Assembly (NCBI GenBank): GCA_030653175.1
Contig: JAURZV010000072.1
Location: forward strand, 18,600-82,599
Source of the DNA: Methylobacter sp.
Lineage (GTDB): Bacteria; Pseudomonadota; Gammaproteobacteria; Methylococcales; Methylomonadaceae
DNA length: 64,000 nt
Reading direction: 5' to 3'
Positions within the stretch are counted from its first letter, which is position 1, and every line of letters begins with the position of its first letter. The notes under the pieces are model-generated. The model did no database searches, was not told the origin of the DNA, and worked only from the letters and a program-made list of their open reading frames with translations. The translations under genes were made by a program, and so were the position numbers. Positions 28,257-37,393 of this stretch are shown here, piece after piece.

Positions 28257-29522
28257 TCAAGGACGCTTATCTTTTTTACGCGACTTGCCTTCGGGCTTGG
28301 CCTGTATATTCGGATCCGCCGCCACGGCCAGCCCGTTTTTTTGGGCAATATCGACCTGGCTGCCTTCGTGTAGCTTGTCGACGCCGTCCACCACCACCGT
28401 TTCGCCGGCGGCAAGATTACTGAGCACCGCAACCTTGTCTCCTTCGGTCGGCCCCAAGGTGATGCGGCGCACCTGTGCGGTTTTTTCCCGGCCGACCACG
28501 TAGACAAACGGGCCCTGGGTATCGTGCTGAATGGCGGCGCTGGAAACCACCGTCACGCCGGGCAAGGTATCCAGGTGCATTTTGATGTTGACGAACTGGT
28601 TGGCGAACAGTGTGCCCTCTTTATTGTCGAATTGCGCCTTCAGTTTCAGTGTGCCGGTGGTGGAGTCGATCTGGTTATCGAGCGCCAGCAATTTGCCGTC
28701 GGCCAGCTTGGTTTTACCGGCCCGGCCATAGGCCTCGACGCGGACCGGTTCGTTGGAGCGCCGGCGCTGCACCACCGCTTGCACCTTGTCTTCGGGCAGG
28801 GTAAACACCACGCTGATCGGCTGGAGCTGGGTAATAACCACCAGGCCGTTAGTATCATTAGCTTTGACAATATTGCCCTGATCGATCTGGCGCAATCCGA
28901 TCCGTCCGGAAATCGGCGCGGTCAGCCGCGCATAGCTAAGCTGGAGTTTGGCGTTATTGACTTGGGCTTTATCCATTTCCACAATCCCTTGATACTGTTT
29001 GACCTGAGCTTCCTGAGTCATGGTTTGTTGGGCGGAAATCGAATCCTGTTCCAACAGGGTCAGGTAACGGTCATGATCTATTTGGGCATTTTTCAGCAGC
29101 GCTTCATCGCGCTGCAACTGACCTTCGGCCTGCTGCAACTGTACCTGAAACGGGCGCGGGTCGATTTCCGCCAGTAAATCGCCTTCCTTGACCATCTGGC
29201 CTTCGCTGAACACCACCCGCACCAGTTCGCCGTCAACTCGGGGCCGTACGGTCACGGTGCGCAATGCGGTTACCGTGCCCAAGCCGTTCAGATACACCGG
29301 AAAATCGGCTTTGCCTGCGGTTTCAATCGCTACCGCCGCCGGTGCATCATCGTTGCGGCCGCGTTTGCCGCCCTTGGAATCGGATTTTGCGTCGGAAGAT
29401 GATGAATACTGGAAATAAAAGGCTGCGGCGATAAGTGCCAGAACGATCAGCGAACCGGGCAATAAAAAAGCCCGGCGTCGGTTGGCGGGCGGGGGTAATT
29501 CGTGGCGATTGTCTTGACTCAT
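28257..29522 (-). CDS. RND efflux periplasmic adaptor, MdtA-like
   Basis: A 421-residue membrane fusion protein. A single N-terminal helix (FLLPGSLIVLALIAAAFYF) is followed by a Ser/Asp/Lys linker, the lipoyl half GLGTVTALRTVTVRPRVDGE, a helical hairpin, the second lipoyl half (RLTAPISGRIGLRQIDQGNI) and the barrel domain. It couples the RND permeases to the outer membrane channel. ATG 29522 (MSQDNRHELPP) was chosen; it lies 10 bp after the regulator gene's stop, so the two are probably co-transcribed. The C terminus is Lys-rich. Confidence 0.92.
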   Translation of the reverse strand: MSQDNRHELPPPANRRRAFLLPGSLIVLALIAAAFYFQYSSSSDAKSDSKGGKRGRNDDAPAAVAIETAGKADFPVYLNGLGTVTALRTVTVRPRVDGELVRVVFSEGQMVKEGDLLAEIDPRPFQVQLQQAEGQLQRDEALLKNAQIDHDRYLTLLEQDSISAQQTMTQEAQVKQYQGIVEMDKAQVNNAKLQLSYARLTAPISGRIGLRQIDQGNIVKANDTNGLVVITQLQPISVVFTLPEDKVQAVVQRRRSNEPVRVEAYGRAGKTKLADGKLLALDNQIDSTTGTLKLKAQFDNKEGTLFANQFVNIKMHLDTLPGVTVVSSAAIQHDTQGPFVYVVGREKTAQVRRITLGPTEGDKVAVLSNLAAGETVVVDGVDKLHEGSQVDIAQKNGLAVAADPNIQAKPEGKSRKKDKRP

Positions 29523-29532
29523 ACGAACATTT

Positions 29533-30180
29533 TTAATTAAGGGTTTGAGAGCGGATAGCTTGAATGCCGGCCAGCGAGAATTGCACGACGTGTTCGGCAA
29601 ACGCCTTGATGTCGCTCAAATCGCTGGGATGGCTGCGAAACGGCCGGGCGCTTTGCATGTGCTTCAACCGCAACAGCTGAAAGCACTGGCCCATGATGCT
29701 GGCGTGGCAGTATTGGATTTGTTGCTCGCTGGCCGCCTGTCCCAGGCACTCTTTCAGCAAAGTGAACATCTGCATGCGCTGCGGATTGATTTCCTTTTCC
29801 AGAATATCGGCCAGCAGCCGGGTAGGCTGCGCCATTTCCTTATGAATAATCGCAAACGAATAGGAACTCTCGTCGCCGATACGACTAATCAGGGATTTAA
29901 TCCGCCCGGCCAGCCGTTGTTCCGCCGATGCATCGTTCATCAGGCCGCCGTCGGGCGGATACAGATCAAGTTCCTGATTAAAAGCAAAACGCCAGGATTC
30001 CAGATAGAGGGTTTCCTTGTCGCGGAAATGATAATTAACCGAGGCAATATTGGCTTTCGCCTGCTCGCAGATTTCGGCTATCGTCGCTTCCTGAAAACCT
30101 TTCTCGGCAAAAACTCGGCTGGCTGCGGTTAGTAGCCGGTTACGGGTGTTTTCCGACTTGGTGGTTTTAAGATTCGTCAT
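29533..30180 (-). CDS. TetR-family regulator with CecR-type C-terminal domain
   Basis: A 215-residue repressor. The helix-turn-helix lies at about residues 13-60 (RNRLLTAASRVFAEKGFQEA, then TIAEICEQAKANIASVNYHF with the usual YHFRDKETLY recognition segment). The rest fits the DUF1956/CecR ligand-binding domain. It heads the pump operon and probably represses it; a 14-bp near-palindrome sits about 50 bp upstream (30230-30243). The inducer is unknown. Confidence 0.88.
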   Translation of the reverse strand: MTNLKTTKSENTRNRLLTAASRVFAEKGFQEATIAEICEQAKANIASVNYHFRDKETLYLESWRFAFNQELDLYPPDGGLMNDASAEQRLAGRIKSLISRIGDESSYSFAIIHKEMAQPTRLLADILEKEINPQRMQMFTLLKECLGQAASEQQIQYCHASIMGQCFQLLRLKHMQSARPFRSHPSDLSDIKAFAEHVVQFSLAGIQAIRSQTLN

Positions 30181-30229
30181 GTACGAGAATTGAAAACAGG
30201 ATTATGCCTGGCAATTAAAATTATAAATT

Positions 30230-30243
30230 CAAATGTGCATTTG
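30230..30243. promoter_or_regulatory. Candidate operator of the TetR-family regulator
   Basis: CAAATGTGCATTTG is an inverted repeat of two 6-bp arms around TG, 50-63 bp upstream of the regulator start and within AT-rich DNA. TetR-family proteins usually bind such palindromes near their own promoters. The assignment rests on position and symmetry only. Confidence 0.5.
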
Positions 30244-30954
30244 ATTTTTAAAAATCATATATCAGTTTTGCGGCATTCCAAATGTATTTTTGATCAGGCA
30301 AGCTTTATACCAAGTATTATCATGTTGTTTTTATTTGAACTTTATTCGAGATCAGCTCCCCATTGCTCGAAAATCAGCAGCGATTGCGTAAAACAGTTCG
30401 TTAGCGCCGCCGTCCGGCAGGCAATTTCGCTAAATTATCGGTATCGCGATAGTGACAGGTACGACAAGGCTGTACCTGACGAGCCAATTTCCGCAGGACG
30501 TTTTTGAATGCGGCGTGTCTTTGTTATAACCGTATTAATTATCAGCCGGATGACTTACCAAGACTCTCTCAAGCCAAAAAACCACGAATTTGTCCAGGAA
30601 AGGTGTTTTGATGTTGCAAAGGTGCGTAAAAAAGAACAATTGCACCGGACTGAGGCAATCCGGCGGCTAAAAAATAAACTTTCTTCCAGGATTGTCAGCA
30701 ATCCCCTTTCCTCTTTATATACCCAAAACCTTTGTCAATCATGGCTTGCAGGGAATATTGAGCAGCGCCTTGCGGTCTTTCTCGACTAAAAACAGTTTAT
30801 GGCGTGGGTTTTGCTGGTATTTAATCAAAGCAAGTTCTTAAGTAAAAAGCCGGGCATATCGGAATTATCGCCCAAACCTTTTCATCAAATTGTAACCCGC
30901 GTTACTTAAGATATCGTTGCATTAAGTCCACTTAAGTTTATCGAGGATAAGTCA
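30244..30954. other. Intergenic region, no convincing gene
   Basis: About 700 bp between the regulator and the hydroxylase gene. Plus-strand open frames here have poor composition and no family features. On the minus strand, 30739-30837 reads ELALIKYQQNPRHKLFLVEK followed by DRKALLNIPCKP and a stop, directly after another stop. It looks like the last third of a vanished gene, but I cannot name it. A CTTAAG ... CTTAAG pair at about 30905-30935 lies close to the hydroxylase start and may be part of its promoter. Confidence 0.4.
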
Positions 30955-31986
30955 ATGTCCAGCGAAATTACCTCATTAACCACCTTTGTTGAATCCTATT
31001 TAACATGGCTCTCAAGCATGTCAGGAGAAGTGGCGACATTTATCCTGCTTATTGCATTTGTCGTGCTGTCGGCTCTTGAGCTTAACTATCCCAAGCGCAA
31101 ATTATCCCTGAAACAATCGCGTCAGTCTTATCAAACCAATGTCAGTCTGTTTATTTTCAACAGCATCGTTATCTCGTTGCTGTCGGCAACACCCTTGTTG
31201 ATGGTGGCCGAGCACTATTCAGATCGGGGACTGCTAGGTTATATCGCCAATCCTGCATGGAAAGCCCTGCTGTCGTTTCTGTTGCTCGATTTGATGCTCT
31301 ATTGCTGGCACAAAGCCAGTCACAGTTTTGATTGCCTGTGGATGTTTCACAAAGTGCATCACAACGATCCGTATTTAAATGTTTCAACCGCATTTCGGAT
31401 ACATATTGTGGAGCTGTTAATCATCACCGTGCTGAAATCGGCTTACATTATCATCCTGGGCGTAAACCAAACGATGGTACTCACTAATGAAACCCTATTG
31501 ACCTTGTTCATCATGTTTCATCACACCAATATTTCATTTCGCGGAGAAAAACAATTGGGACAGGTCATAATCGCGCCCTATTTGCACCGCGCTCACCATT
31601 CGACGGAGCGTAACGAGCACGACAATAACTACGGTGCGGTTTTTTCGATATGGGATCGTCTTTTCGGCACGTTGGCAGAACTGGAACCTGCGGAAATCGG
31701 CATTAATGACAGCTCGCCGCAAACCGTTTTAGGCCTTGTTAAATTCGGATTCACCCCGAAGAATCCCGTTCCTGTCTATGAGCTGGACTTGAGTCTTAAA
31801 TCGATGATCGCCGAAGCGGCCTATTACAAAGCGGAAAAACGCGCTTTTAAGCCTGGAAATGAGCTTCGTGACTGGCTGGAAGCCAAGAGGGAGATTATCA
31901 GGATGGTTTACGGCGATAAGGCCGTCAGAAAGCAATCAAACGCCTTTGACCGTCCCTCAATGCAGGGGCCTTTTACGCTCTGTTAA
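30955..31986 (+). CDS. Sterol desaturase / fatty acid hydroxylase family protein
   Basis: A 343-residue membrane di-iron oxygenase. Hydrophobic segments lie at about residues 20-40, 60-85 and 95-115. The eight-histidine signature is visible: HKASH near 119, FHKVHH near 131-135, FHHTNISF near 195 and HRAHHS near 213. Such enzymes hydroxylate or desaturate sterols, hopanoids, fatty acids or carotenoids; methanotrophs often carry several. The ATG at 30955 has a GAGGATAAG binding site. It stands alone, so the substrate cannot be deduced. Confidence 0.88.
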   Translation: MSSEITSLTTFVESYLTWLSSMSGEVATFILLIAFVVLSALELNYPKRKLSLKQSRQSYQTNVSLFIFNSIVISLLSATPLLMVAEHYSDRGLLGYIANPAWKALLSFLLLDLMLYCWHKASHSFDCLWMFHKVHHNDPYLNVSTAFRIHIVELLIITVLKSAYIIILGVNQTMVLTNETLLTLFIMFHHTNISFRGEKQLGQVIIAPYLHRAHHSTERNEHDNNYGAVFSIWDRLFGTLAELEPAEIGINDSSPQTVLGLVKFGFTPKNPVPVYELDLSLKSMIAEAAYYKAEKRAFKPGNELRDWLEAKREIIRMVYGDKAVRKQSNAFDRPSMQGPFTLC

Positions 31987-32055
31987 TCAGGACTGCATGG
32001 GCAGAGAAACGATAATTTGCGGGGATAGCTCGGTGTCGCAATTTTGCATCCCCGC

Positions 32056-32307
32056 TCACTCCCGATGCCAGATCAACTCGCCGTTCTTGTAAACCGACCT
32101 GACCCGATGCAAGGGAATGGTATGCGTCTGTCCCTCGTGATCGATCAGTTCGAAAACACCGGGGCCATCCTTTGGAAATGCGATTTCGCGAAACGGCACG
32201 CAGATGATTTCGTGCTCAAGCCGGTCGTAATAACCGATAACGAATTCGCCGCGGCCGAATTCCGGATCCCAGCGGATGCGGTGCAGGAGATCTTGAATCG
32301 GGATCAT
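32056..32307 (-). CDS. MJ1316/DUF504 RNA end-recognition domain protein
   Basis: An 83-residue protein matching the MJ1316 (DUF504) family, including MIPIQDLLHRIRWDPEFGRG, the VIGYYDRLEHEIICVPF core and IPLHRVRSVYKNGELIWHR. The domain has been predicted to recognise RNA cyclic phosphate ends. Here it follows rtcA, an RNA 3'-phosphate cyclase gene, by 7 bp, which supports an RNA-repair role. The ATG at 32307 was chosen because it begins the conserved MIPI; the frame is open seven codons further, into rtcA. Confidence 0.85.
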   Translation of the reverse strand: MIPIQDLLHRIRWDPEFGRGEFVIGYYDRLEHEIICVPFREIAFPKDGPGVFELIDHEGQTHTIPLHRVRSVYKNGELIWHRE

Positions 32308-32314
32308 GATGGCG

Positions 32315-33376
32315 TTACCCGCTTGCAAGGACTTTGATCAAACCGGTTCCGTCGGCGGCCGGAGCGATGTCTATCCGCGCCAGCCCGAAACGCTCAACCA
32401 CCCAGGCGTTGGTGACCAGATGCGGACTGATGCGCTCGACGCCGAACACGGATTCGCCCCGGCACAAGGCGGCCGGCAGGATCAACTGATCGGCGAGATG
32501 CTGTTCCAGAGCCGCGCCCGAGCGATAGTGATGCAGGAGCGCAAAACAGGCTTCCTCGGCAACTTGCTCGGCGGGCTTGCCGCGCTTCCCTTGGGCGCCG
32601 AAACCGGCCAAGCTGTTTTCGTAATGCGCCGTCAAATACAAACCGGCTCCGGGGCAGGCTGCCTTCATAACGACCGCCTCGATTTCCGCCGCCATCCCGG
32701 CCTGCTCCAGAAGATCGCTTGCGTGGTAAGCCATACGTTCGCAAATATGGGCGGGCAGGTTGGCGGCCAAGGCGCGTCCCGTAACCGCTCGTAGTGGGCC
32801 GCAATGTTCCAGGCGCAGGGGAAGCAATTTTTCAGCCCCCTCGATCCGCAGCCTCACTTCGCCCCGCCCCACCGGGTACCAGCCGGATCGCACCAGGGAA
32901 AGCTCGGCGCGCACTCCCATGCGGGCCAGCGTGGGCAGCCAGACATCATGCACGTAATCGTATGAAGGACTCATGTCAACGTGCGTGCCTCCGCGCAAAA
33001 TGACGATGGATCCGCCCGCAGCCAGCGCCAGCGGCGGCAGCAGGGTTTGCAGCACCAGCATGACCGCGCCGGCGCTGCCGCCTTCCCGCGCCTCGGCCAC
33101 GTCCAGGAAATAATCGCCGGCCCGAACCGGTTTGCGGGGGATAAATTGCAGCGTTTGCGAACCGAGTTCCGCGCCTTTCATTTCGGCGGCGCAGAGCATT
33201 GCCGCCGCCCTAACCGAAGTGAGATGCTGCGCCGCCAGGCCCGGTTTTTTCCTGTTCGCGCGAAGGTTCTCGATGCGCACCGGACGCCCGGTGATGGCGG
33301 ACAGACTCAACGTGCTGCGCAGGATTTGCCCGCCGCCTTCTCCGTGGGAGCCGTCGATGATGAGAAAACCTGTCAT
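32315..33376 (-). CDS. rtcA: RNA 3'-terminal phosphate cyclase
   Basis: A 353-residue enzyme converting an RNA 3'-phosphate to a 2',3'-cyclic phosphate with ATP. Conserved features are IDGSHGEGGGQILRSTLSLS near the start, RANRKKPGLAAQHLTSVRAA, GGTHVDMSPSYDYVHDV, and EQHLADQLILPAAL, which includes the likely nucleotidyl-accepting His. Length is typical. No rtcB ligase or rtcR regulator is in the window; the companion is instead the DUF504 gene. Confidence 0.95.
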   Translation of the reverse strand: MTGFLIIDGSHGEGGGQILRSTLSLSAITGRPVRIENLRANRKKPGLAAQHLTSVRAAAMLCAAEMKGAELGSQTLQFIPRKPVRAGDYFLDVAEAREGGSAGAVMLVLQTLLPPLALAAGGSIVILRGGTHVDMSPSYDYVHDVWLPTLARMGVRAELSLVRSGWYPVGRGEVRLRIEGAEKLLPLRLEHCGPLRAVTGRALAANLPAHICERMAYHASDLLEQAGMAAEIEAVVMKAACPGAGLYLTAHYENSLAGFGAQGKRGKPAEQVAEEACFALLHHYRSGAALEQHLADQLILPAALCRGESVFGVERISPHLVTNAWVVERFGLARIDIAPAADGTGLIKVLASG

Positions 33377-33542
33377 ATATTAAATCTCCCCATTGAAAAG
33401 ATGATCCTAAAAACAGTTCGAGTCATTAACCCAGCACAAATACTAAACTCCCTCGACCGACCCCATGTGACGGGAAAAATGCTCAGCCCTACATATCCTC
33501 ATGGATGCGCTAAATGCTGATTTTGAGGCCAACATAACGCAT

Positions 33543-34898
33543 TCATAAGAAAATCCCTTGCTGGACAAGCCAGGGTTTGACGAACAACAGCAACAGCCCC
33601 GCCGCGCCACAAGCACCGATGACAGGAATGACGCCAGTCTTGTAACGGAACAGTGCCAGCAAGGCGCCCACACCGATCAGCGCGGCAATGCCGTCGAAAT
33701 GTCCTTCGAAACCTTGCGGCCAGAACACATGCCAGGCAAAAAACACGGCGAGATTAAGAATAACACCGACCACGGCAGCGGTAATCGCCGACAACGGCGC
33801 GGTGAATTTTAAGTTGCCGTGGGTCGATTCCACTAACGGTCCGCCCGCTAAAATAAACAGGAAGCTGGGCAGAAAAGTAAAATAAGTCACTACAACCGCC
33901 GCGACCACACCGGCCATTAATAAGGCCTCGGAGCCGAACGGTAGCTGGCTCCAGCCGCCCAGAAACCCGACGAAGGTAACGATCATGATCAGCGGGCCGG
34001 GCGTGGTTTCGCCCAGCGCCAGGCCGTCGATCATTTGCGTGGCGCTCAGCCAGTGGTAATGTTCCACCGCTCCCTGATACACATAAGGCAATACCGCATA
34101 AGCGCCGCCGAAAGTCAGCAGCGCCGCCTTGGTGAAAAACCAGCCCATTTGCGTCAGCGCACCGTTCCAGCCGTATTGCCAGCACAACAAGCCCATCACG
34201 CCGCCCCATAAAATCAATCCTGCCGCGACGATTTTAAGAAGGTGCGACCAACGGAACAGGGCATGATCGGGAATGGGCATGTCGTCATCAATCAGCGCGG
34301 GACCGTAGCTTTGTTTGGCCGCGCCATGTCCGCCGCCGACGGCAAATTTGTCAGGGGCGATGCGCCCGCCAATGGATCCCAGACAGGCCGCGATCAACAC
34401 GATCAACGGGAACGGCGCTTGCAATGCGAAGATGGCGAGAAAAGCCAGCGCTGCCAAAGTCCACAGTACGCCGTTTTTTAAAGCGCGCGAACCGATGCGA
34501 TGCGCGGCGAACAGCACGATGGCGGTAACAGCGGGTTTGATGCCGTAAAGCACACCGGCCACCGCCGGAACCTGGCCGAAGCTCAGGTAAATCCAGCTTA
34601 GCAGGATCAGCAGGAACAGCGACGGCAGAATAAACAAAAGCCCGGCGACCACTCCGCCCCAGGTGCGATGCATCAGCCACCCGAGATAAACCGCCAGTTG
34701 CTGCGCTTCAGGCCCCGGCAATAACATGCAGTAATTCAGCGCATGCAGGAAGCGCTTTTCTGAAATCCAGCGCCGCCGCTCGACCAATTCCTGATGCATG
34801 ATAGCGATTTGTCCGGCAGGACCGCCGAAGCTGATAAAGCCGAGTTTGAGCCAGAAATTAAAGGCCGTACCGAAGCTTACGGGTTGCGGTCGTTCCAT
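33543..34898 (-). CDS. chrA: Chromate transporter ChrA
   Basis: A 451-residue inner membrane transporter with two homologous CHR halves (about residues 10-180 and 225-400). The first half has FISFGGPAGQIAIMHQELVE and ALNYCMLLPGPEAQQLAVYL; the second has LLTFGGAYAVLPYVYQGAVE and the LGETTPGPLIMIVTFVGFL segment. ChrA exports chromate; some family members may handle sulfate, which is notable since sulfate uptake genes follow. It stands alone here. Confidence 0.92.
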   Translation of the reverse strand: MERPQPVSFGTAFNFWLKLGFISFGGPAGQIAIMHQELVERRRWISEKRFLHALNYCMLLPGPEAQQLAVYLGWLMHRTWGGVVAGLLFILPSLFLLILLSWIYLSFGQVPAVAGVLYGIKPAVTAIVLFAAHRIGSRALKNGVLWTLAALAFLAIFALQAPFPLIVLIAACLGSIGGRIAPDKFAVGGGHGAAKQSYGPALIDDDMPIPDHALFRWSHLLKIVAAGLILWGGVMGLLCWQYGWNGALTQMGWFFTKAALLTFGGAYAVLPYVYQGAVEHYHWLSATQMIDGLALGETTPGPLIMIVTFVGFLGGWSQLPFGSEALLMAGVVAAVVVTYFTFLPSFLFILAGGPLVESTHGNLKFTAPLSAITAAVVGVILNLAVFFAWHVFWPQGFEGHFDGIAALIGVGALLALFRYKTGVIPVIGACGAAGLLLLFVKPWLVQQGIFL

Positions 34899-34970
34899 AG
34901 GGTTCTCCTTGATCCTAAAAAATCAGTAAGATTTGATATTTTCGTGCTGCCGTAGCACCCGGAGCCATCA

Positions 34971-34997
34971 AGGGCGACCAGCCGGTCGCCCCTACAA
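34971..34997. repeat. F4 palindrome downstream of chrA and cysB
   Basis: Family F4: a near-perfect palindrome built from GGGGCGACCGG and its complement, usually flanked by GTA and TAC. Here it reads AGGGCGACCAGCCGGTCGCC with CCTACAA after it, just downstream of the cysB stop. Other copies are inside relA, between engB and its neighbour, and upstream of cytochrome c4. Confidence 0.8.
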
Positions 34998-35019
34998 TGC
35001 TCACACCATTCTGTGCCAC

Positions 35020-35919
35020 TTAGTGATGCAGTTCTTTAGCCGCAGCCAGCAGTTCGTCGATAAAATGCTGCGTGTATAAAGGCAGGTAGTTGTTCTTTAA
35101 ATAGGCGATCTTGGTTCTTGAACTGGGAATAAGATGCGATAAATCCCGCGCCACCAGGTCTTGATCCATCGCCGGATCATACGCCATACCGGCGATAATG
35201 CCGACCCCCATCCCCAGGCGGACATAAGTCTTGATCACGTCGGTATCGGCGGCGGCCAGGATAATATCCAGCTCCATGCCGGTGTTTTTAAATGCGGTCT
35301 CGATATTTGAGCGCCCGGTAAAACCGAAACTGTAGGTGAGTATCGGATAAGACGCGAGCCGTTTAAGAGAAATATCGCCCTCGCTCAGCGGATGATTTTT
35401 TGGTACCACCACCGCATGATGCCATTCATAGCAGGGTTTGACGACTAAATCGGTATCTTCGCCGACTTTCTCGGTGCAGATGGCAATATCGGCTTTCCGG
35501 GTATGCAGTTTATTAATCAGTTGTTCGGGCGACGCTTCAATCATATAAATCCTGACGCCGGGATATTTTTCTCTAAAGCGCAGGATAGGTTTCGGTAAAA
35601 AATACTTGGCCTGGGTGTGCGTGGTCGCAATATGCAGAACGCCCTGATTGCTGTCGATATAGTCGGCGGCTATCGTATGAATATTGTTTTTGGCCAGGTT
35701 AATGGTTGCGACCTCCTCCATGATGCGCCGCCCCAAGGAAGTCAGGCCTATCAATTTTTTGCCCTGCCGTTCGTATAAAGGTGAACCCAGCTCGGCTTCA
35801 AAAAGCTGCAATTGCCGGCTGACCGCCGATTGCACGATGTGCATTTTTTCCGCCGCTTTTGAAAGGCTGAAATCATTTTCCTGAAGAACGCGAAGCAGTT
35901 CAATTTGGCTTAAGTTCAT
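35020..35919 (-). CDS. cysB: CysB-type LysR regulator of sulfur assimilation
   Basis: A 299-residue LysR-family activator. The helix-turn-helix lies in residues 1-60 (SLSKAAEKMHIVQSAVSRQL), and the effector domain shows the CysB/Cbl-type HIATTHTQAKYFLPKPILRF and GVGIIAGMAYDPAMDQDL segments. CysB usually senses N-acetylserine and activates sulfate uptake and reduction genes. It lies at the end of the cysTWA-sbp region, transcribed the same way but after a 345-bp repeat-filled gap. CysB and Cbl are hard to separate; context favours CysB. Confidence 0.88.
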   Translation of the reverse strand: MNLSQIELLRVLQENDFSLSKAAEKMHIVQSAVSRQLQLFEAELGSPLYERQGKKLIGLTSLGRRIMEEVATINLAKNNIHTIAADYIDSNQGVLHIATTHTQAKYFLPKPILRFREKYPGVRIYMIEASPEQLINKLHTRKADIAICTEKVGEDTDLVVKPCYEWHHAVVVPKNHPLSEGDISLKRLASYPILTYSFGFTGRSNIETAFKNTGMELDIILAAADTDVIKTYVRLGMGVGIIAGMAYDPAMDQDLVARDLSHLIPSSRTKIAYLKNNYLPLYTQHFIDELLAAAKELHH

Positions 35920-36049
35920 TTATTGGAGATTTTCCATCTAATAATTGCACACGGATTTAAACAGATACCCATGGACAAGACTATAAAAAATTCGTAACTG
36001 CCCACCCCTTTTTAAATCGCAAAGCCTACTTTAATGCGACCAAAGCAAG

Positions 36050-36162
36050 CTTTGGACTCCAGAAAACCTGACAAATCTGTCTGGAACAGATTTGCATTGA
36101 CCCGAAGGGTGTCGGGCAGGAAAGCCCGACATGAATACTGGAGTTCAAAGCTTGCTTTGAAC
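36050..36162. repeat. F7 palindrome split by an F13 repeat (cysB-cysA gap)
   Basis: The 345-bp gap holds a nested pair. Outer arms AAGCAAGCTTTGGACTCCAG and CTGGAGTTCAAAGCTTGCTT are F7-like inverted repeats. Between them sits family F13 (AATCTGTCTGGAACAGATTT, then GCATTGACCCGAAGGG and GCAGGAAAGCCCGACATGAA). A second F13 copy without the outer arms follows lptM at 43709. No gene is visible in the gap. Confidence 0.8.
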
Positions 36163-36264
36163 CTTATGAATTTAAACAGCACGTTTTGTGACGTGCAGAA
36201 GCGAGCATTGGCTAGGGCGGAGTGTCGTTACCAAAAAATTCGTGTGCTGATTTTGGATAAAAAA

Positions 36265-37308
36265 CTAATGAAACCAATGCGCATGCCGTATCCGCAAATC
36301 AACCTTGTCGCCTTTATTCAGGTGCAAGCGCTTGAACTGCTTATTAGGCATTTCTGCATAAACGCTTGCAGCCGGACCATTGGAGCCATTCTTGACCAGT
36401 TCAATACGGATCAGGGCACCCAAATGTTGCCAGTCTTTCAAGGTTACAAACGCATCGCTATTGGCTGTCGATTTTTCAATGACAATATCATGCGGCCGAA
36501 CATGTGCAATCCTGCCTTTTTGCTGCGCAGTTGATAATCCTGCTGTTTGCAGCCAATCGGCATCATGTTCTTCCAGGTCGAAAATATTGGTATGTCCGAT
36601 AAAGCGGGACACGAAAGCATTGGCCGGATTATCGTAAATATCGCCGGGTGCGCCTTGCTGTTCGATGCGCCCGTGATTGAGCACCACCACCTGACTGGCG
36701 ACTTCCATGGCTTCTTCCTGGTCATGGGTGACGAAAATACTGGTAACATTCAGGTCGTGATGCAGGTTGCGCAGCCATTGGCGCAAATCCTTGCGCACAC
36801 TGGCATCCAGCGCGCCGAACGGTTCGTCCAGCAATAACACCGAGGGCTCCACGGCCAGGGCGCGAGCCAGCGCGATACGCTGGCGTTGACCGCCGGACAG
36901 TTGATCCGGATAGCGGTCATGCAGCCAGTCGAGTTGCACCAGCTCCAGCAAGGCATGGACTTTTTTAGTGACGGCATCGTTGCTAGGCCGTTCGCGGCGA
37001 GGCTTGACTCTCAAGCCGAACGCCACATTCTCAAATACGCTCATATGCCGGAACAAGGCATAATGCTGAAACACAAAGCCAATCTGGCGGTTTTTGACCG
37101 GTTTATCGGTAACCTTGTCGCCTTTTAAGAAGACATCGCCCTGGTCGGCCCGCTCCAGGCCGGCAATGATGCGCAGCAACGTGGTTTTACCGCAGCCCGA
37201 AGGCCCCAATAAGGCGACCAATTCGCCTTCGGGAATATCAAGGCTGATATTGTCCAGTGCGGTAAACGCGCCGAAGTGTTTACTGATATGGTTTACGCTA
37301 ATGCTCAT
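36265..37308 (-). CDS. cysA: Sulfate/thiosulfate ABC transporter ATP-binding protein
   Basis: A 347-residue ATPase of the sulfate importer. Motifs are Walker [10 protein letters not shown] near residue 34, signature [14 protein letters not shown] near 133, Walker [13 protein letters not shown] near 154 and the switch [18 protein letters not shown]-like domain follows, with [12 protein letters not shown]. It is the last of the four transport genes, after an ~85-bp F12-type spacer (GAAAGGCACAAGGCGAAAG). Confidence 0.95.
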   Translation of the reverse strand: MSISVNHISKHFGAFTALDNISLDIPEGELVALLGPSGCGKTTLLRIIAGLERADQGDVFLKGDKVTDKPVKNRQIGFVFQHYALFRHMSVFENVAFGLRVKPRRERPSNDAVTKKVHALLELVQLDWLHDRYPDQLSGGQRQRIALARALAVEPSVLLLDEPFGALDASVRKDLRQWLRNLHHDLNVTSIFVTHDQEEAMEVASQVVVLNHGRIEQQGAPGDIYDNPANAFVSRFIGHTNIFDLEEHDADWLQTAGLSTAQQKGRIAHVRPHDIVIEKSTANSDAFVTLKDWQHLGALIRIELVKNGSNGPAASVYAEMPNKQFKRLHLNKGDKVDLRIRHAHWFH

Positions 37309-37393
37309 GGGATTTCTCTAAATATTTTAAATTCAAGGGATAGATGAAAGGCACAAGGCGAAAGACGAAACAGGAAAACCTTCCCTGGCCCGC

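Noticed and set aside
27430..28260. Long minus-strand open frame (~276 codons) between the pump adaptor and permease
   Set aside because: Its sequence follows F1, F5, F7 and F9 palindromes, it has no family features, and the same DNA occurs elsewhere in other frames.
30190..30789. Two adjacent plus-strand frames of 105 and 93 codons
   Set aside because: No recognisable domain, uneven composition and no ribosome binding site; treated as intergenic.
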